From Oscillospiraceae bacterium (lineage in GTDB: Bacteria > Bacillota > Clostridia > Oscillospirales > Ruminococcaceae): 64,000 nucleotides of DNA. The DNA lies in contig JAUNSK010000003.1 in the NCBI GenBank assembly GCA_030539275.1, forward strand, positions 62,001 through 126,000, in the 5' to 3' direction. Below, piece by piece: positions 61,401-64,000 of the stretch. Below the pieces are notes generated by a model that had not been told where the DNA came from, did not search any database, and worked only from the letters and a program-made list of their open reading frames with translations. The translations under genes and the position numbers were made by a program. Each line of letters opens with the position of its first letter. Within the stretch, counting starts at the first letter, position 1.

Positions 61401-61445
61401 AAAATAAAGGCACACATCCCTCTTCGGGATGTGTGCCTTTATTTT
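61401..61445 (+). terminator. Terminator of the retron operon
   Basis: A perfect 20-bp stem (AAAATAAAGGCACACATCCC with its complement) around TCTTC, ending in TTTATTTT. Its inner 13 bp are identical to the hairpin at 57125-57155. Confidence 0.92.
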
Positions 61446-61630
61446 GGATGAAATTTAGAATATATGGTTGAATTTGTTCACGTATAATGATATAATTAAC
61501 ACGAATAACTAATAACAGTCATGTATACAAATATTTTTGTATATTTCAAAAATAATTTTAACAAATATTTATAATAGCAATTCTCTCAATACTTTACTAC
61601 AATTTTATAGAAAAAAAGAAGGACAATTAA

Positions 61631-62191
61631 ATGAAAAAGGCAAACGATATATGCAGTCTGATCTCAGATGAATTTTCCGCAAACTCGTACAGCGAAAATC
61701 TTATAAATGCTGTATGTAGTCTTTACCGTTACATGAAGCTCAACAGATGGACAGGTGCCTGTCATGCGTCAAGTGCAGTTTTATATGTTGTGCTCAGGGA
61801 GCTTGGGTATAAACCGCGGTTATGTATCGGTGAGGTTTACGGAAAACATCTGTACTTTGATCATTCATGGATAGAACTGGACGGAAAAGTAATTGACCTT
61901 GCTATAAGCATGACTTTATTTCACCATATGGCTGTAACAGGTCCGGTTATCCTGGACAAGGACGTTGTCTCAGGTAAAAAAACAGCTGTCAGATATGGTG
62001 TTCCGGGCAGGGGAATTGAGGAAGGCTGCAGTGTTATGATGAATACTCCGTTTACTCTGTACATGGATCTTAATTCATCTCAGAACGATCATCTATGGGA
62101 TATTGTCAGTATTATACTTGATAAAAAAATCGATATAGACAGACTAAGTATTAAGTACAGAAATGTTCAGAGAGAGCTTGTCCGGATATAG
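61631..62191 (+). CDS. Transglutaminase-like cysteine protease-fold protein
   Basis: A 186-residue protein with the Cys-His-Asp arrangement of transglutaminase-like folds: Cys44 in GACHASSAVLYVVLRELGY, His78 in DHSWIEL and Asp89 in VIDLA. Related small domains occur in lasso-peptide B2 proteases and many uncharacterised amidase-like proteins. There is no signal peptide, so it acts in the cytoplasm. GAAGGACA precedes the ATG. No precursor peptide or other RiPP gene is nearby, so a lasso role is not supported. Composition is back to the chromosome's norm, unlike the retron before it. Confidence 0.75.
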   Translation: MKKANDICSLISDEFSANSYSENLINAVCSLYRYMKLNRWTGACHASSAVLYVVLRELGYKPRLCIGEVYGKHLYFDHSWIELDGKVIDLAISMTLFHHMAVTGPVILDKDVVSGKKTAVRYGVPGRGIEEGCSVMMNTPFTLYMDLNSSQNDHLWDIVSIILDKKIDIDRLSIKYRNVQRELVRI

Positions 62192-62279
62192 TAAAGCTGT
62201 CTGAATACATATGCAGTCATGAAGTTCAGGTGATTACTGAGATAAAGTGGACTATACCCTGAAAAACGGACATTGAAAT

Positions 62280-62325
62280 AAAACACCTCCTGTTGTAGAA
62301 TAGAAACTACAACAGGAGGTGTTTT
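62280..62325 (+). repeat. Perfect inverted repeat hiding the orfA ribosome site
   Basis: Two 19-base arms (62280-62298 and 62307-62325) with an 8-nt loop; the right arm contains AGGAGGTG, the ribosome site of orfA, whose ATG is at 62327. In RNA that starts outside the element, the stem would hide the site, limiting transposase made from outside promoters. Confidence 0.85.
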
Positions 62326-62326
62326 C

Positions 62327-62635
62327 ATGTCTAAAGCATATACAAAAATAGAAATACTAAGTGAAGAGGTATTTCAGCGAAAAGCAGCAGGAGAAACAAA
62401 TATGGAGATTGCAGAAAGCTATGGACTAACTTTACATCAGATTAAACAGGTAATTAGCCGTCAAAACCGTAAGGCACGTTTAATTGCCAACGGTTATGTC
62501 CCGAAGCCGAAGGGACGCCCACGCAAAAATCCAGAGAATGAGGATCAAAAACGTAATAACGGATTGATTGAGTTGCGAATGCAAGTGGAACTGCTAAGAA
62601 ATTTTCTGTCCATGGATTATCAATCTCATTCTTGA
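62327..62635 (+). CDS. IS3-family orfA
   Basis: A 102-residue protein with an N-terminal helix-turn-helix of the transposase_8/HTH_38 type (VFQRKAAGETNMEIAESYGL; LHQIKQVISRQNRKAR) and a late ELRMQVELLRNFLS leucine-zipper region typical of the end of OrfA. It binds the element's ends. In intact IS3 members a -1 frameshift joins it to OrfB. Here the last residues (MDYQSHS) run into what should be the start of OrfB, consistent with loss of a short segment. Confidence 0.8.
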   Translation: MSKAYTKIEILSEEVFQRKAAGETNMEIAESYGLTLHQIKQVISRQNRKARLIANGYVPKPKGRPRKNPENEDQKRNNGLIELRMQVELLRNFLSMDYQSHS

Positions 62636-63329
62636 TTGCCAGAAACGATCCAAACAAACCTATGGCTGTCGTCGTGTTCGTGGGTGGCTCAAGCGTCAAC
62701 ATGGGATAAATGTTAATCTTAAAGCAGTTTTGCGTATTATGCGAAAACTAGATTTACTTTCACAGATTCGTCGACGCAGACCATATACCCATTACCAGCA
62801 AGCTATCCATAAATACACGAATTTGCTGCAGCGCGTCTTTTAACAACCACACCCAAATCGATTCTGGGTTACTGATATTACCTATATTCCTACAACAAAA
62901 GGAATGGTATATATGTGTGCTGTCATTGACTTGTGCGGTAAGATGGTATTGGCTTATCGTATCGGCAATGATATGACATCATCTCTGGTAACGGATACAA
63001 TTCGAGAAGCAAGAGAAAAAGAGAAGGTCGCCGATGGACTAGCACTCCACAGCGACCAAGGGTCTCAATACACCTCACAAGCATACTTTGACCTAAGTAA
63101 AGAATACCACATTCGGCCGTCAATGTCTAATCCAGGATGTCCATACGACAATGCAGCGATGGAAAATTTCTTTGGAACTTTAAAAACAGAGTGTCTGTAT
63201 CGGATGAGGTTTTCCTGTCGTTCGGAAGTAGAACATGCTGTAGATGAGTATGTCCATTTTTACAACTACGAACGTATCAATCTGAAAAACGGCCTCACTC
63301 CGTATGAAATTCGGAGCAAAGCCGTGTGA
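62634..63329 (+). pseudogene. Broken IS3-family orfB transposase
   Basis: In one frame the sequence reads KQTYGCRRVRGWLKRQHG, KAVLRIMRKLDLLSQIRRRR and NLLQRVF, then meets a TAA at 62841-62843, then continues PNRFWVTDITYI, LHSDQGSQYTSQ, and AAMENFFGTLKTE to the stop at 63329. The DDE triad (Asp in VTDI, Asp in HSDQG, Glu in MENFF) lies after the stop codon. The usual OrfB start before the YGCRR region also appears shortened. The element is therefore probably unable to move by itself; a product starting at the later ATG 62904 would lack the first Asp. Confidence 0.8.
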
Positions 63330-63451
63330 TTTATTGATATTCTGCGATAGGATGCTTTTTTTTGTCTGTTTGATTGGGAACAGTCCATTATCATAGGAGG
63401 ATTTTTTTATTACGAACAACGTCCTGAGAATTATATTAAAGAAAAAACTTT

Positions 63452-63655
63452 CTATATTCCGGCATATAAGTGATCAGCTTTTTTTAATGCTTCAGCGTCT
63501 TTTATTTTCTGCTTTATTTCTTTTTCACGTAAAGAAGCATTGATTTCGGATATTTCAAAATAATCAGATTTGCAATGTGTTCCTCTGGAAGCTGTAAATG
63601 GAATGCTTTGGCGGTTTGCACCAATACTCCTCCTTACATTTTTTGAACTGATCAA
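63452..63655 (-). CDS. Small autoregulated-looking gene, unknown product
   Basis: A 67-residue frame from a TTG with GGAGT upstream, ending in a charged helix (REKEIKQKIKDAEALKKA) and HLYAGI. A consensus promoter and a perfect 17-base palindrome lie upstream, a layout common for autoregulated antitoxins. A second ribosome site (AAGGAGGAGT) with a GTG opens a different 35-residue frame near 63621, so the gene may be frameshifted or the start misjudged. No toxin follows; the IS sits 64 bases downstream. Family not recognised. Confidence 0.4.
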   Translation of the reverse strand: MISSKNVRRSIGANRQSIPFTASRGTHCKSDYFEISEINASLREKEIKQKIKDAEALKKADHLYAGI

Positions 63656-63694
63656 AACAATTACTCCAATCTTTTTTTATATTATTATTCAGTA

Positions 63695-63711
63695 GTACAA
63701 TTTAATTGTAC
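63695..63711 (-). promoter_or_regulatory. Perfect palindromic operator
   Basis: GTACAATT-T-AATTGTAC, an odd-length perfect palindrome between the -10 box and the start of the minus-strand gene. Confidence 0.6.
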
Positions 63712-63718
63712 CTTTTTT

Positions 63719-63747
63719 ATTGTATCATATAGCTGTATTTGTGTCAA
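63719..63747 (-). promoter_or_regulatory. Consensus promoter of the 63452-63655 gene
   Basis: TTGACA (63747-63742), 17-base spacer, TACAAT (63724-63719). Confidence 0.8.
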
Positions 63748-64000
63748 GATAATTTTTCCACTTATTATAAAAATACAACAAAAAGTTTTGCGTTAAGAAA
63801 GAATAATTTACTTTGATGGATAATCGAAAAAGACAGAGATAATAACTTATATATATTATAAGTTTTTGAGTTTCTTGTATCATTAAGACAAAATAAATAT
63901 CAGTTATGATAAATAATTATGTTGATTTACATATTATTGCGCTTTGTGATATTTATTATACTATTAAACACTGAATAAATGAATACAGGAGTCAATACTC

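Larger units (their letters stand above)
62248..63387 (+). mobile_element. IS3-family insertion sequence, defective
   Basis: An 1140-bp element bounded by imperfect inverted repeats: TGGACTATACCCTGAAAAAC at 62248 and, inverted, TGGACTGTTCCCAATCAAAC ending at 63387 (14 of 20 positions agree). It carries an IS3-type orfA with helix-turn-helix and the C-terminal rve transposase, interrupted by a stop. No clear target duplication is visible at the ends. Inside the left end a perfect 19-bp inverted repeat covers the orfA ribosome site. Confidence 0.88.
63656..64000. other. AT-rich region with minus-strand control elements
   Basis: About 345 bases to the window end. The first part has the operator and promoter listed separately; beyond 63780 the DNA is AT-rich. 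Near 63941 a GCTTTGTGATAT stretch resembles the extended -10 elements elsewhere and may belong to a gene beyond the window. Confidence 0.4.

Noticed and set aside
61631..62191. Lasso-peptide protease reading of the transglutaminase-like gene
   Set aside because: No precursor peptide, cyclase or leader-binding protein nearby; the Cys-His-Asp fold is shared by many unrelated proteins.
62904..63329. Separate intact transposase gene starting at 62904
   Set aside because: The same frame continues upstream to conserved OrfB sequence interrupted by TAA at 62841, so this is the tail of a broken orfB.
1..64000. CRISPR array, rRNA or tRNA genes
   Set aside because: No regularly spaced direct repeats and no tRNA or rRNA signatures were seen on either strand.

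Overview
The window looks like a chromosomal segment of a low-GC, Gram-positive gut or rumen anaerobe of the Ruminococcus type (Oscillospiraceae). The reasons are two secreted proteins ending in type I dockerin modules (cellulosome anchoring), a T-box leader on pheST, a Firmicutes-type BirA box on a bioYBDA operon, strong purine-rich Shine-Dalgarno sites, and several TTG/GTG starts. The species call is inference; no rRNA or tRNA gene is present to fix it.

Layout. 1-8.1 kb: the 3' part of an FtsX-like ABC permease, a lone SUFU-domain protein, and the biotin operon bioY-bioB-bioD-bioA on the minus strand with its promoter and operator, then a small possible ADP-ribosyltransferase-like protein. 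8.3-22.4 kb: a plus-strand surface-glycan cluster. WecC and WecB would supply UDP-ManNAcA. A GT2 enzyme and three related CgeB-like glycosyltransferases (one a 1139-residue two-catalytic-domain fusion) would assemble the chain. A TagGH/Wzm-Wzt-type ABC pair would export it. A divergent asparagine-synthetase-like protein without an N-terminal catalytic Cys, and proteins sharing a small beta-sandwich module, complete the cluster. 22.5-24 kb: superoxide dismutase and an unknown protein. 24.0-34.0 kb: a compact eight-gene operon with five B12-binding-type radical SAM enzymes, a GH3-type acyl-adenylating amide synthetase and two GNAT-like proteins. This is the best candidate in the window for an undescribed biosynthetic pathway.

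34-49 kb: mostly housekeeping and accessory genes. They include a DUF3592 protein, glycerate kinase, a sugar O-acetyltransferase, a dockerin-bearing leucine-rich-repeat protein, a VOC protein, a short UvrA-like ATPase, a second dockerin protein, T-box-pheS-pheT and two GNAT acetyltransferases. Between the acetyltransferases lie two copies of a two-hairpin repeat showing compensatory base changes. 49-55 kb: two DUF11-type proteins facing an ECF sigma/anti-sigma pair, then a four-gene DUF2589 cluster. 55-57 kb: DUF3795, DUF1905 and an XRE-VOC-zinc-ribbon fusion.

57-61.5 kb: a strongly AT-rich island downstream of that fusion gene. It holds an unrecognised 396-residue protein, a decayed copy of the 3' end of the fusion gene, and a retron operon. 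The retron has a small protein, a GC-rich candidate msr-msd RNA, a nucleoside-deoxyribosyltransferase-like effector and a reverse transcriptase with the retron NAXXH and VTG-like motifs. 61.6-64 kb: a transglutaminase-like protein, a broken IS3-family element with an RBS-hiding hairpin, and a small minus-strand gene under a consensus promoter with a perfect palindromic operator.
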